Positions 54,545 through 63,883 of a DNA stretch of 64,000 nucleotides are shown here, piece after piece. The notes under the pieces are model-generated. The model saw only the letters and a list, made by a program, of their open reading frames with translations. It was not told where the DNA came from and made no database searches. The DNA lies in NCBI RefSeq assembly GCF_040182365.1, contig NZ_CP144460.1, forward strand, positions 3,906,001 to 3,970,000, read 5' to 3'. The position numbers and the translations under genes are program-made. Positions within the stretch are counted from its first letter, which is position 1. Each line of letters starts with the position of its first letter. The stretch comes from Xanthomonas sp. 10-10. Lineage in GTDB: Bacteria > Pseudomonadota > Gammaproteobacteria > Xanthomonadales > Xanthomonadaceae.

Positions 54545-56388
54545 CGTCCGTCCCGTTGTCTGCGTTCGTATTCCAGCCTGAATTTGGTGCGCAGCAGGCT
54601 GCCCGGATCGTCCGGCACGCGCCGTAACCACGCATCCACCGCCTGGCGTTGCTCGCGCTGCTCCGGCGTCTCGCTTGCCAGGGCGTCCTCCGGCTTGCCC
54701 TTCGCATCGGCGCCCTTGTCGCCGGCCTGCGCCATCGCCTGCTGCATCTTGCGACGCTGCGCGTCGTCGGCCTGTTGCTGCGCCTTGGCATCGGCCGATT
54801 GCGGTGGCGTGTCTTGCTTGCCCTGCTCGTCCTTGCCGTCCTTGCCGTCCTTGCCGTCCTTGGACGGTTGCTGCTGCGACTTGCCGTCCTGCGCCGTCTG
54901 CGCGTCGGACGGTTGGTCCTTGCCGTCTTGCTTGCCTTGCTCGCCTTGCTGGTCCTGCCCATCCTTGCCGGGGTTTTTTGCGTTCTGCGGGTCTTGCCCG
55001 GACGCATCCTGACCGGGCTTGTCCTTGCCCGACTGATTCTGGTTCTTGGACTGACCTTTGCCATCCTTGTCGTTGCGCTGCTGCCGCTTGCGCGCTGCAT
55101 CGACCGCCGCGCGATTGGCGATCGCATCGGCCTGCTTGGGATGTTGCTTGAGCGCACGATCGTAAGCGGCAATCGCCTCGTCGTACTGGCCTTGTCGCGC
55201 CAGCGCATTGCCCAGGTTGTACAGTCCCTCGTCGGTCGGTACCCCTTCGAATGCTTTTTGCGCAGCGGCAAAATCGCCTTTGCGGTACGCCTGCACGCCG
55301 GCATCCAGACGCTGCTGCTGCACCTGATCGGCGCGCTGCCACAAGGTGCCGTCGGCCGCCTGTGCAGGCTGCGCCAGCGGCAACACGCACATCAGTGCCA
55401 CCATCGCCACGACTGCGCGGCGTCTGAACGCCAGCAACGCCAACAGCATCACCGGCAGCACCAACCAGTAGCCTTCGTCGAGCCAGGTCTTGCCGCCACT
55501 GGCTTCGGCGGCTTCGTCGGCCAGCGGCTGCTGCGCGGGATCGAGCACACCCAGCGCTTGCAGGTCGGCGTCGTCCGGCGCAATGCGCGCGTAGCGCCCA
55601 CCGCCCTGCCCGGCCAGGTCGCGCAGACTTGCCTCGTCCAGTTTTGCCTGCGCGATCTCGCCGCTACCGGTGCGGTAGGCGGCGCCACGCGGGCTGCCTA
55701 CCCCGAGCGCGGAGACGTGGAATCCACGCCCACGTGCGGTGCGTGCGGAGCTTTCCGCCGAGCCGTCTGCGCTATCGCTGACCAGCAGGATATCGCCCTG
55801 CTTGAAGCCGGCCTGCTGCAACAGCCGGGCCGCCGCATCGATGGCCCTGTCGGCACGTTTGCCGTCCACCGGCATCACCGACGGCGACAACGCATCCAGA
55901 AACAGGGCCACGTTGGCCGCGTCTTCGGTCAACGGCGCAACCGTGAAGCTTTCGCCGGCATACGCCAGCAAGGCAACTTCGCCACCGGCGCGCTTGCGCA
56001 GCAGCGTGGCCAGTTTGGCGCGCGCCTGCAGCAGGCGCGATGGCGGCAGATCGGTCGCGTTGCTGCTGGACGACAGATCCAGCACCACCACCAACGGCAT
56101 GCTCGATTGAAACACCGGGCGCTCGGTCTGCCGCCAGCTCGGCCCGCTCATCGCCACCACCGCCAGCGTGTAGGCCAGCGCAGCCGCCACGAAGCCCAAC
56201 CATCCCCGCCGGCCACCGGCCACCAGCAGGCCCGGCAACAGATGCGCGTCCACGCTGTGGCGCCACACATTGGCGCTGCGTCGACGCAGGTGCCACAGCA
56301 ACGCAGCCGGCGCGAGCAGCAACAGCGCCCACAGCCAATCCGGGCGCAGCAGATGCAGCGCGGCCAGTCCTTCGGGCAGCGCGTTCAT
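54541..56388 (-). CDS. BatB-BatC fusion: VWA domain plus TPR protein
   Basis: This protein of 615 residues has two N-terminal membrane helices (about 16-35 and 62-81), then a von Willebrand A domain with metal site DLSSS (104-108) and ILLVSDSADGS. A third helix follows (YWLVLPVMLLALLAF), then a membrane-delimited signal-like stretch, then TPR helices (RLDAGVQAYRKGDFAAAQKAFEGV, GLYNLGNALARQGQYDEAIAAYDRAL). The next 130 residues are a Gln/Lys/Asp/Gly-rich low-complexity tract with repeated GKDGKD and GQD units. In many bacteria BatB and BatC are separate proteins. ATG 56388 overlaps the BatA stop. Confidence 0.85.
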   Translation of the reverse strand: MNALPEGLAALHLLRPDWLWALLLLAPAALLWHLRRRSANVWRHSVDAHLLPGLLVAGGRRGWLGFVAAALAYTLAVVAMSGPSWRQTERPVFQSSMPLVVVLDLSSSSNATDLPPSRLLQARAKLATLLRKRAGGEVALLAYAGESFTVAPLTEDAANVALFLDALSPSVMPVDGKRADRAIDAAARLLQQAGFKQGDILLVSDSADGSAESSARTARGRGFHVSALGVGSPRGAAYRTGSGEIAQAKLDEASLRDLAGQGGGRYARIAPDDADLQALGVLDPAQQPLADEAAEASGGKTWLDEGYWLVLPVMLLALLAFRRRAVVAMVALMCVLPLAQPAQAADGTLWQRADQVQQQRLDAGVQAYRKGDFAAAQKAFEGVPTDEGLYNLGNALARQGQYDEAIAAYDRALKQHPKQADAIANRAAVDAARKRQQRNDKDGKGQSKNQNQSGKDKPGQDASGQDPQNAKNPGKDGQDQQGEQGKQDGKDQPSDAQTAQDGKSQQQPSKDGKDGKDGKDEQGKQDTPPQSADAKAQQQADDAQRRKMQQAMAQAGDKGADAKGKPEDALASETPEQREQRQAVDAWLRRVPDDPGSLLRTKFRLEYERRQRDGR

Positions 56389-57392
56389 CGCCATCTCCGC
56401 GGCAGCACGTAGGCGAGCAACGCAACCAGCATGGCAGCGCCCAATGGCCAGTAGTAACGCTCCACACGCGGCTGCACCGACGGGCCAACCGCCTTCACCG
56501 GCTCCAGCCGGTCCAGCTCGGCATAGATGCCGGCCAGCTCTTCTGTATCGCGGGCGCGGAAGAACCGGCCACCGGTCTGCTCGGCAATCTTGCGCAAGCC
56601 CGCTTCATCGATATCGTCGTTGCCGCCTGCCGGGATCGGCACGCCGAACAAGGAGTAACCGCCGCTGCCACCGAAGGCGATAGTGTGCACACGCACGCCC
56701 TCCGCCTTGGCCAATTCGGCCGCCTTCAACGGGTTGAGTACGCCGGCGGTATTGACGCCATCGGTGAGCAACACCACCACGCGCTGGCCCTGCTTCTGCT
56801 CGCGCAGCCGTTTGACCGACAACGCGATCGCATCGCCAATGGCGGTCTCGCGCCCGGCCAAGCCGACAACGCTGTCGGCCAGCTGGTCACGTACCGAGGT
56901 CAGGTCGGCGGTGAGCGGTGTCAGCGCATAGGCGCGCTGACCGAACACCAGCAGGCCGACGCGATCGCCGTCGCGCCGATCCAGAAAGTCCGACAACACC
57001 GCCTTGGCAGCGGTAAGGCGGTCGACCACCTTGCCGCCGAGCACCATGTCCGGCTCGCTCATGCTGCCGGACAGATCCACTGCCAGCATCATCTGCCGCG
57101 CCTCGCGCGGCGGCTGGATCACCTCGCCCAGTTGCTGCGGACGTGCCAGCGCGGCGCACAGCAGAAACCAGCCCAGCCACGCCAGCCAGCGCGGCATGCG
57201 CAAGGCGGGCACGCGCCGTGCCTGGGCAACCGCATGCAATTGATCGGCATACGGCACGCGTAGCGCCGCCGTGTCGGCACGGTGCTGCGGCCAGAACCAC
57301 ATCAGCAGCGGCAGCGGCATCAACCACCACGCCCATGGCCACGCGCAATGCGCCAGCGCGTCCTGCCATTGCGACCACTCCAGCCAGTTCAT
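56385..57392 (-). CDS. batA: BatA, VWA-domain membrane protein
   Basis: This 335-residue protein has membrane helices at about 20-36, 68-84 and near the C-terminus (YWPLGAAMLVALLAYVL). The VWA domain has the complete metal-ion site DLSGSM (106-111), RVGLLVFGQRAYALTPLTAD (Thr) and VVVLLTDGVNTAG (Asp). The VWA domain faces the periplasm and probably binds a partner through a divalent metal. It is coupled to the DUF4381 gene (overlap ATGA) and to BatB/C. Confidence 0.88.
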   Translation of the reverse strand: MNWLEWSQWQDALAHCAWPWAWWLMPLPLLMWFWPQHRADTAALRVPYADQLHAVAQARRVPALRMPRWLAWLGWFLLCAALARPQQLGEVIQPPREARQMMLAVDLSGSMSEPDMVLGGKVVDRLTAAKAVLSDFLDRRDGDRVGLLVFGQRAYALTPLTADLTSVRDQLADSVVGLAGRETAIGDAIALSVKRLREQKQGQRVVVLLTDGVNTAGVLNPLKAAELAKAEGVRVHTIAFGGSGGYSLFGVPIPAGGNDDIDEAGLRKIAEQTGGRFFRARDTEELAGIYAELDRLEPVKAVGPSVQPRVERYYWPLGAAMLVALLAYVLPRRWR

Positions 57393-57850
57393 CGCTGGCC
57401 CCGCATCAACCGCAGGAAGCGTTGCCGCGCCAACGCCTGCACGGCATCCAGATCGGCCACCGCCGGTGCGCGTTGAAACCCACCTTCGAGCAATGCCCGT
57501 CCCGGCCCCTGCGAAAACGCCTGCGTCTTGCTCTTGCGCCCGTCCAGAAACTGCAACCACGCCTCGCCCTGCAACCGATCGGCCTGCGCATCCACCGTGC
57601 GCGCGGCGCGGCGCAACAGCATCGACAAGCTCGCCAGGCGCTGCGCGGGCGCTGTCGCACGCTGCAGCTCGGCATCGAAGGCAGCCAACCAGCGGCGCTG
57701 CTGCCGACGACGGCGCCACCACCAGAACCACGCACCAGCCAGCACCAGCACGACCGCAGCGATCACCAGCCACCATCCCGGCGCCAGCGGCCACCACGAC
57801 GGCGACGGCGGCAGATGGACATCGCGCAGCGGGAGCGATTGCGGTGCCAT
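57389..57850 (-). CDS. DUF4381 family membrane protein
   Basis: This protein of 153 residues starts at MAPQSLPLRDVHLPPSPSWWPLAPGW, the typical DUF4381 opening (leader with Leu-Arg-Asp-Ile/Val-His). One membrane helix follows (WWLVIAAVVLVLAGAWFWWW), then a basic stretch and helical cytoplasmic sequence. The family occurs only inside MoxR/Bat-type operons. It starts 2 nt after the DUF58 stop and overlaps batA. Confidence 0.85.
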   Translation of the reverse strand: MAPQSLPLRDVHLPPSPSWWPLAPGWWLVIAAVVLVLAGAWFWWWRRRRQQRRWLAAFDAELQRATAPAQRLASLSMLLRRAARTVDAQADRLQGEAWLQFLDGRKSKTQAFSQGPGRALLEGGFQRAPAVADLDAVQALARQRFLRLMRGQR

Positions 57851-57852
57851 CG

Positions 57853-58791
57853 TCAAGCGCCCCGCATGAGCGTGCTGCCGCCCAGCCACGCATCGCTGGC
57901 GTCATCGGTGGACAGACGATGCAAGCGCACGCCGCGCGATTGCAGCAGCGTGGACAGCTGTTCCAGCGGCGCGACGAACTCGGCCTGCCAACGCGCGCGC
58001 GCAGCCTGAGCTGCGAGGTCCACCGCAATGCGCTCGCCGCGCACATCGAAGCTCAGCGCGCGCGCTGGCGGCGACAGTTCCAGGGGATCGACCAGCACGA
58101 TCACCACTACCTCGTGGTGCAGCGCCAGACCGGACCAGCGCGTCGCCGAAATCTTGCTGGCACTGCGCGGATCGGCCAACACCGTCAGCCGCGCGCCGGG
58201 ACGCAGCAGGCGTGCGGCATGGTCCAGCGCAACATCCAGCCCGGCATCGCCAGGCGGAGGTTGCGCATACCAGCGCGCCAATGCGTCCAGCACCGGCAGC
58301 ACGCCGCGCTGGCCCGACCGCGGCGCAATCGGCGCCTCGCTGGCGGTACCGCGCAAAGCGGCAATCCGGTCGCCCTGTCGCTGCGCCAGCCATGCCGCCA
58401 CCGCACCGGCGCGCGCCGCCTGCACCGACTTGTAACGCACCCGCGTTCCGAAGAAGAGCGCAGGCGAGGTATCGGCAACGATCAGGCTCAAGCGTTCGCG
58501 CTCGGCCTGAAACAGCTTGGTGTGGGCGCGCCCGGTACGTGCGGTGACGCGCCAGTCGATATGGCGCGCGTCGTCGCCGGCCACGTATTCGCGCGACTCG
58601 GCGTACTCCATCCCGCGCCCGCGGGTGGCGGCCGGCACCGGCCCCACCAGCCCATGCCGGCCACGTCCGGGCTGCCCGCGATGCAGCGCAGTGCCGCGCA
58701 ATGCGATCAACTCGGCAAGGCTCGGGCGCAGACCATCGCCGGCAACGGACGAGGCAGGATTCGCGATGGAGGAAGACGGCATCGAAGACAT
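57853..58791 (-). CDS. DUF58 family protein
   Basis: This protein of about 312 residues has the DUF58 core LVGPVPAATRGRGMEYAESREYVAGDDARHIDWRVTARTGRAHTKLFQAERE, followed by a VWA-like fold (LIVADTSPALFF, where the metal site is DTSPA). There are no membrane helices, so this is the short cytoplasmic form. The start is uncertain (ATG 58791 or 58782). It is the standard partner of MoxR ATPases; it lies 46 nt behind the moxR-like gene. Confidence 0.86.
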   Translation of the reverse strand: MSSMPSSSIANPASSVAGDGLRPSLAELIALRGTALHRGQPGRGRHGLVGPVPAATRGRGMEYAESREYVAGDDARHIDWRVTARTGRAHTKLFQAERERLSLIVADTSPALFFGTRVRYKSVQAARAGAVAAWLAQRQGDRIAALRGTASEAPIAPRSGQRGVLPVLDALARWYAQPPPGDAGLDVALDHAARLLRPGARLTVLADPRSASKISATRWSGLALHHEVVVIVLVDPLELSPPARALSFDVRGERIAVDLAAQAARARWQAEFVAPLEQLSTLLQSRGVRLHRLSTDDASDAWLGGSTLMRGA

Positions 58792-58837
58792 CGGAGTCGG
58801 GCGAGAGGGCGGCAGACCTCGGCAACCCGCTGCCCGA

Positions 58838-59857
58838 TCAGGGCAGCGGAATCTTGTCCAGCAACGCGGCAACCAGGCGCTCGCCATCCCAGCCTTCCGC
58901 GGTGGCTTCGTAGCTGGGCAAGACGCGGTGGCGCAGCACGTCCGGCGCGATGGCGCGAATGTCGTCCGGGGTCACATAGTCGCGCCCGGCCAACCACGCA
59001 CGCGCACGCGCACAGCGTTCCAGCGCAATCGAGCCGCGCGGGCTCGCACCCCAGGCAATGCGCCGTGCCAATGCCGGGTCGTAGCGTTGCGGGTCGCGCG
59101 AGGCCAGTACGATTTCGATCAGATAGCGCTCGAGCTGCGGAGCCAGATGCACGTCCAGGACCACGCGTCGTGCGGCGAAGACATCTTCCAGCGGAATCTT
59201 GTCCGGGACGGTTTCGTGCTTTTCAAGTGTGTCGCGTGCCGCCTCGCGTGCCAGGCGCAGGATTTCCGCCTCTGCATCGGCCTGCGGGTAGCCGATACGC
59301 ACGTGCATCAGGAAACGATCCAGCTGCGCCTCTGGCAACGGGAACGTGCCTTCCTGCTCGATCGGGTTCTGCGTCGCCATCACCAGGAACAGCTGCGGCA
59401 GCGCATAGGTATGACGACCCACCGTCACTTGCCGCTCGCCCATGGCCTCCAGCAATGCGGACTGCACCTTGGCCGGCGCGCGGTTGATTTCGTCGGCCAG
59501 CAGGATGGGGTGGAAGATCGGTCCTGGCATGAACTCGAATCGGCTGTCCTGCGGACGCCAGATTTCGGTGCCGGTCAGATCGGCCGGCAGCAGATCCGGG
59601 GTGAACTGCACCCGCGCGAAGTCGGCTTCCAGTCGCGAGGCCAGCGCGCGGATCGCGGTGGTCTTGGCCAGCCCGGGCGCGCCTTCGACCAGCAGATGCC
59701 CATCGGCCAGCAAGGCGATCAGCAGCCGCTCGACCAGCGCCGACTGACCGACGATGCGCTGCGCCAGCGACTCGCGCAGGGAGGTGAATTGACGATGCAG
59801 CCGGTCCTCGGCGGGCGCGGCAGCGGCTTCGGGGGGCAGTAGCGGCGGTGCATTCAT
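58838..59857 (-). CDS. MoxR family AAA+ ATPase
   Basis: This 339-residue protein has Walker A GAPGLAKT (59-66), Walker B ILLADEINRAPAKVQSALLEAM, sensor 1 MATQNPIEQEGTFPLPEAQLDRF and sensor 2 GASPRGSIALERCARA. MoxR proteins act as chaperones for VWA partners; here the partners are DUF58, BatA and BatB/C. It is the first gene of the six-gene operon, with the promoter expected in 59858-59950. Confidence 0.92.
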   Translation of the reverse strand: MNAPPLLPPEAAAAPAEDRLHRQFTSLRESLAQRIVGQSALVERLLIALLADGHLLVEGAPGLAKTTAIRALASRLEADFARVQFTPDLLPADLTGTEIWRPQDSRFEFMPGPIFHPILLADEINRAPAKVQSALLEAMGERQVTVGRHTYALPQLFLVMATQNPIEQEGTFPLPEAQLDRFLMHVRIGYPQADAEAEILRLAREAARDTLEKHETVPDKIPLEDVFAARRVVLDVHLAPQLERYLIEIVLASRDPQRYDPALARRIAWGASPRGSIALERCARARAWLAGRDYVTPDDIRAIAPDVLRHRVLPSYEATAEGWDGERLVAALLDKIPLP

Positions 59858-59956
59858 AGACCCAGTGTGACCGATTCGAGCGCAATTGGTTCACTGCAGG
59901 TCAGGAAGATGTTCAGTGAGTGACCAAGGTCATATCTGGCTTTGCCGCCAAACTAG

Positions 59957-59991
59957 AGAGGCCAGGCACGTACATGACATGCCTGGCCTCT
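59957..59991 (-). terminator. Hairpin after the pil operon
   Basis: A perfect 12-bp stem agaggccaggca / tgcctggcctct with an 11-nt loop lies 30 nt after the pilQ stop. On the minus strand it is followed only by a weak T stretch. Confidence 0.7.
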
Positions 59992-60020
59992 TTGATGTAC
60001 TGCATCAACTGCGCGAGATA

Positions 60021-61901
60021 TCAGCGCACCGCTGACGCCACTCGTAGCACCTTCGGTGTAATGAAGATCAACAACTCTGCCTTACTCTTGTTACGACCGC
60101 GGCTCTTGAAGAGGTTGCCAAGAAATGGCACATCGCCAAGGAATGGAACCTTATTGACACTGGAGCGGTCGGTGAACTCGTAGACGCCACCGATTACAAC
60201 AGTTTGGCCATCGTCCACCAGGACAGCGGTGTTGATCTCGCGACGATTGATTGAAGGAACAGTACCGTAATTCGGCAGTTCGATCAGCTGGTCGACCTCG
60301 TCTTTCTTGACGTTCATGTTGAGGAAGACGCGGTTGTCGTTGGTGATCGTAGGCGTCACCTTCAGTTCCAGAAGGACTTCTTTAAACTGGACATTGGGTG
60401 TTGCCGCAGCTCCGTTGGTGCCACCTGTCACCGTCACGTAGCCGATTTCACGGCCCTGCTTAATCACACCTTCGCGCTGGTTGGAAGTCACGATCCGGGG
60501 ATTGGAAATGACTTCGCCGCGTCCTTCCTGCTGCAAGGCAGACAATTCGAGATCCAGGTTGAAATTCGAACCCAAAAGCGTATAGGCAAGACTTGGAGCC
60601 GTTGCTCCACTTGTGAAGGCACCAGTTGGCAGATTCACATTGAGCCCCCTTCCAGCAGCAACACCGCCGCCTGGTGCGTTACTGCCAATCGTTGCAACAT
60701 TGTCGCCGTAGGTATGAGTTCCACCCAGTCCGAACTTGGCACCCAGATCACGCGCAAACGAATCTGTTGCAATGACAATCCGTCCTTCGATCAACACCTG
60801 ATCCACCGGGCGATCGATATGCGAAATCAGCTCGCGCATCTGCGCGACTTTCTTCGGGATATCGCTGATCATCAACGTATTGGTGCGTTCATCAGCAACC
60901 AGGCGACCGCGCGGCGATAAAAATCCGTTGTCCTGCTGACCTGCACCACCGCCCCCCTGGCCGCCACCACCGCCGCCGCCAATTCCCTTAGCTTCGGTGA
61001 GCGCCTTAAAAATGGCCGAGGCGTTGTGGTAATTGATCTGTACGTAATCGGTGATCAGGTCTTCGCGGTTTTCGATCGCGATGCGGGCGTCTTCCTTGTC
61101 CTGCTCGAACTTGGCCAGCTCCGGCTGCGGGGCGACCCACACCACGCCACCGTCGCGGCGCTTGTCCAGACCCTTGGCGCGCAACACGATGTCCAGCGCC
61201 TGGTCCCACGGCACGTTCATCAGGCGCAGCGTGACGTTGCCCTGCACGGTGTCGGACGCGACGATGTTGAGGTTGGACTCTTCTGCGATCAGCTGCAGTA
61301 CGGTGCGTACCGGCACGTCCTGGAAGTTGAACGTCACCGGACGTCCGCTATAGCCGCGTGCGGCGATCTGGGCAGCGGCCTGGGTCACCGATGCGGCACT
61401 CACGCCACCAACGGCCGGCTGGCCCTTGCGTGGGGTGATTTCGACCACGTACTCGTTGCCGGTCTGATAGGCCAGCGAATCGAACGCGCCTTTGGTCGAC
61501 AGCACCAGCTGCGAGCCAGAGCCGGACGGCTTGACCTCCACCCGCTGCACCGGCGTCGCAAAGTCGGTGACATTGAGCGGGCGCTGCAGTTCCGGCGGCA
61601 ACTTGGCGTTGCTGATGTCCACCAGCACGCTGTCGCCCTGGGTCCGCAGGTCCGGGCTGGCGCCCTGGCCGTCGAACTTCAGGATCAGACGGCCTGCGCC
61701 ATCTTCGCCGCGCTTGAAATCGATCTTGGACACCGCCAGGCTCGCCGGAACGGCCTTGGCCGGATCCTGCGCAGGCTGGTTCAGCGCGGCGGCTGCGAAC
61801 GAGCTGCCACTGGCCAGCGCCAGCGCGAACCCCAACGCGCAGGCCTGGAGCATCGCGTGGCGTCGAACCGGACGCAGCCGCTGGGCATTGGAAAACGTCA
61901 T
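60021..61901 (-). CDS. pilQ: Type IV pilus secretin PilQ
   Basis: This protein of 626 residues starts at ATG 61901, 7 nt after AGGGGA. Signal peptide: about residues 1-37 (ACALGFALALASGSSFAAA). An AMIN domain follows (LAVSKIDFKRGEDGAGRLILKFDG), then a secretin/TonB short N domain (RPVTFNFQDVPVRTVLQLIAEESNLNIV), an N1 domain with a glycine-rich loop (IGGGGGGGQGGGGAG), and the secretin barrel (VISNPRIVTSNQREGVIKQGREIGYVTV, TAVLVDDGQTVVIGGVYE, FLGDVPFLGNLFKSRGRNKSKAELLIFITPKV). It is the outer membrane pore for the pilus. It is closed by a hairpin and is the last gene of pilMNOPQ. Confidence 0.96.
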   Translation of the reverse strand: MTFSNAQRLRPVRRHAMLQACALGFALALASGSSFAAAALNQPAQDPAKAVPASLAVSKIDFKRGEDGAGRLILKFDGQGASPDLRTQGDSVLVDISNAKLPPELQRPLNVTDFATPVQRVEVKPSGSGSQLVLSTKGAFDSLAYQTGNEYVVEITPRKGQPAVGGVSAASVTQAAAQIAARGYSGRPVTFNFQDVPVRTVLQLIAEESNLNIVASDTVQGNVTLRLMNVPWDQALDIVLRAKGLDKRRDGGVVWVAPQPELAKFEQDKEDARIAIENREDLITDYVQINYHNASAIFKALTEAKGIGGGGGGGQGGGGAGQQDNGFLSPRGRLVADERTNTLMISDIPKKVAQMRELISHIDRPVDQVLIEGRIVIATDSFARDLGAKFGLGGTHTYGDNVATIGSNAPGGGVAAGRGLNVNLPTGAFTSGATAPSLAYTLLGSNFNLDLELSALQQEGRGEVISNPRIVTSNQREGVIKQGREIGYVTVTGGTNGAAATPNVQFKEVLLELKVTPTITNDNRVFLNMNVKKDEVDQLIELPNYGTVPSINRREINTAVLVDDGQTVVIGGVYEFTDRSSVNKVPFLGDVPFLGNLFKSRGRNKSKAELLIFITPKVLRVASAVR

Positions 61902-61920
61902 CGTGCTATCCCCTATCACT

Positions 61921-62454
61921 TTATTGATCATCCAATGCGAGCGCGGCCGGCCGTTCAAGCCATCCACCCGCACCGTCCGGCACAAGTTCAATCAGCTCGA
62001 TGCGGTCTTCGTAGACCCCGGTCACCCGGCCATCGCTCTGTCCCAGATACACACCCGGCCGCACCCGGTACGTCACCTTATCCGGCGCCATCACCAGCGC
62101 GATCAGGCCCGAGCCGCCTCCAATGGTCCCCACCATGTCGAGGGCGTCGAGCGGGAAGGCTTCCAACGGTTCCTTGCGCCGGTTCGGGTCCGGACGGGTA
62201 CCGTTGCTGCCTTCCGCGCTGACCCAGGCATCGCTGAACGGGTCGCGCATCACTTGCGCCGAGTATTCGAACGTCTCGAACTGCTGCATCACCGGCAGCG
62301 GCTCCAGCGGCGGCGCAGGACGCGCACGCACCTCGGCCACCCAGGCTTCCAGATTCGGCGCATCGCCGGGGGTACTGGTCACGCCACGCGTGCACGCCGG
62401 CAATACTGCAATTAGCGCCACGCAGGACAGGATCTTGAGCAATTTCATGGTCAT
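61921..62454 (-). CDS. pilP: Type IV pilus assembly lipoprotein PilP
   Basis: This protein of 177 residues is an inner membrane lipoprotein with lipobox ALIAVLPACTRG (Cys about residue 21). A disordered linker follows, then a beta-sandwich with FPLDALDMVGTIGGGSGLIALVMAPDKVTYRVRPGVYLGQSDGRV. It links PilN/PilO to PilQ in the alignment complex. The start is either ATG 62454, which overlaps the pilO stop (ATGA), or ATG 62448. pilQ begins 19 nt after the stop. Confidence 0.93.
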   Translation of the reverse strand: MTMKLLKILSCVALIAVLPACTRGVTSTPGDAPNLEAWVAEVRARPAPPLEPLPVMQQFETFEYSAQVMRDPFSDAWVSAEGSNGTRPDPNRRKEPLEAFPLDALDMVGTIGGGSGLIALVMAPDKVTYRVRPGVYLGQSDGRVTGVYEDRIELIELVPDGAGGWLERPAALALDDQ

Positions 62455-63116
62455 TGGCCGCCCTTCTTCGCAGCGTCGGCCGCCGCCTTTTCCTGCTCGG
62501 CCATTTCCTCATCGTCCAGATAACGATAGGTCTTGACCGTGCCGGACAGCTCCAGCGCACCGCGCGGCGTGATACCGGCCTTGGCGTCCTTGGGCTTGAG
62601 GTTGATGTCGTGCATGGTCAGGATCACCACGCGCGGCAGCGAGGCCACGCCGCTGACGAAGGCACCGAACTGGTGGTAACTGCCCACCATGCGCAGGGCG
62701 ATCGGCTTCTCGGCGTAGAACTCCTTCGGCGATTCCGGGCCCGGCTGGAACAACTCGTTCGACAGGCCGCTGGACAGCGCGGTCTGCGAGATGTCGATGA
62801 TCAGGTCCGGCATTTCGGTCTTGCTGGGCAGCTGACGCAGCATCTGCTGCAGCACCTGCTCCATCTGCGCGAGCTGCTGCTTGAGCGGCTCCAGGTTCAC
62901 CGCACGCCCCTGCTGGGTCTCGAACTCGGTGCGCAGCTGGGTTTCGGTGCTTTCCAGCCCTTCCAGATCATCGCGCTTTCCGCTGATCGACAGGAACCAG
63001 GCCAGCACCATGATGAACAGGCCGACCACCACGCAGAACACAATGCGCGCCTGCTGCGGCCAACCGCCGATGTTGTTGAAGTCCAGATCGCTGAGCTTGA
63101 ATGATTTCTTACTCAT
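62451..63116 (-). CDS. pilO: Type IV pilus assembly protein PilO
   Basis: This 221-residue protein has a short cytoplasmic N-terminus (SKKSFKLSDLDFNNIGGWPQ), one membrane helix (RIVFCVVVGLFIMVLAWFL), a periplasmic coiled coil (about 48-98) and a ferredoxin-like domain (KPIALRMVGSYHQFGAFVSGVASLPRVVILTMHDI). It pairs with PilN. Start and stop overlap pilN and pilP by 4 nt. Confidence 0.94.
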   Translation of the reverse strand: MSKKSFKLSDLDFNNIGGWPQQARIVFCVVVGLFIMVLAWFLSISGKRDDLEGLESTETQLRTEFETQQGRAVNLEPLKQQLAQMEQVLQQMLRQLPSKTEMPDLIIDISQTALSSGLSNELFQPGPESPKEFYAEKPIALRMVGSYHQFGAFVSGVASLPRVVILTMHDINLKPKDAKAGITPRGALELSGTVKTYRYLDDEEMAEQEKAAADAAKKGGQ

Positions 63117-63882
63117 GACGCCGCCCCCTCCTGCGGCCGATTGGCAGGCGCCGGCGCTGCCTGCGGTGCAGCCGCAGGTGCGCTCGGCGGCGTTGCAGGC
63201 GCAGGTGCCGCTGCCGGGGCAGCGGGCGTCGTACCCGCCGGCGTGGCAGCCGGTGCAGCCGGATCCACCACCGCGGGCGCGGCGCCGTTCTTGTCAGCCT
63301 CGTTCGGGTTGGCCAGCTTAACCTTCAGCGTGAACACGTAAGGCAATGCCTTGGTATCCATCGACGAGGCTGCCGGCGGTCCGGCCGCCTTGTCCTGGCT
63401 CTTGGCTTCGATGATGGACAGATCCGGATTGGTCATCCAACCCGAGCCTTCCAGGTTGCGCATGTAGGCACTGACGCGCGCGTTGGACTGCGAGCGGCCT
63501 TCCAGGGTCAGGATGTCGCCGTCCTGCTTGATGTTGGTCAACGCCACGCCATCGGGAATGGTGCGCACCAGCGAATCGAACAGATGCACCATCTGCGAGC
63601 GGTTGGCCTGCAGTTCCTCGATCACCTTCTTGCGCGCAAGCAGGCGGTCCTTCTTCTTGTCGAGTTCCTTGATCTCCTCGTTCTGCGCCTTGACCTTGTC
63701 GATCTCGGTGGTCAGGAACGCATTGCGCTCGGTCTGGCCGCTGATCTGCGCGTCGTAGTAGAACCAGATCAGCGCCGACAGCAGCACGCCAACGAGCGCG
63801 GCGAAGCCGAGCATCGAATAGAACTCACGCTCGCGCGCTTTCCGGCGCTCGGCGCGCCAGGGCAGTAGATTGATTCTTGCCA

Positions 63883-63883
<1 letters not shown>
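63113..63883 (-). CDS. pilN: Type IV pilus assembly protein PilN
   Basis: This 256-residue protein begins with the conserved cytoplasmic motif ARINLLPWRAERRK that binds PilM. A membrane helix follows (FYSMLGFAALVGVLLSALIWFYY), then a coiled coil and a ferredoxin-like periplasmic domain (LFDSLVRTIPDGVALTNIKQDGDILTLEGRSQSNARVSAYMRNLE). The last 55 residues are an Ala/Pro/Thr-rich tail that many PilN lack. Confidence 0.94.

Noticed and set aside
54649-56412. 587-codon frame opposite the BatB/C gene with leucine-rich runs
   Set aside because: The leucine-rich part is the antisense of the Lys/Gln/Asp-rich tract, not a membrane protein.
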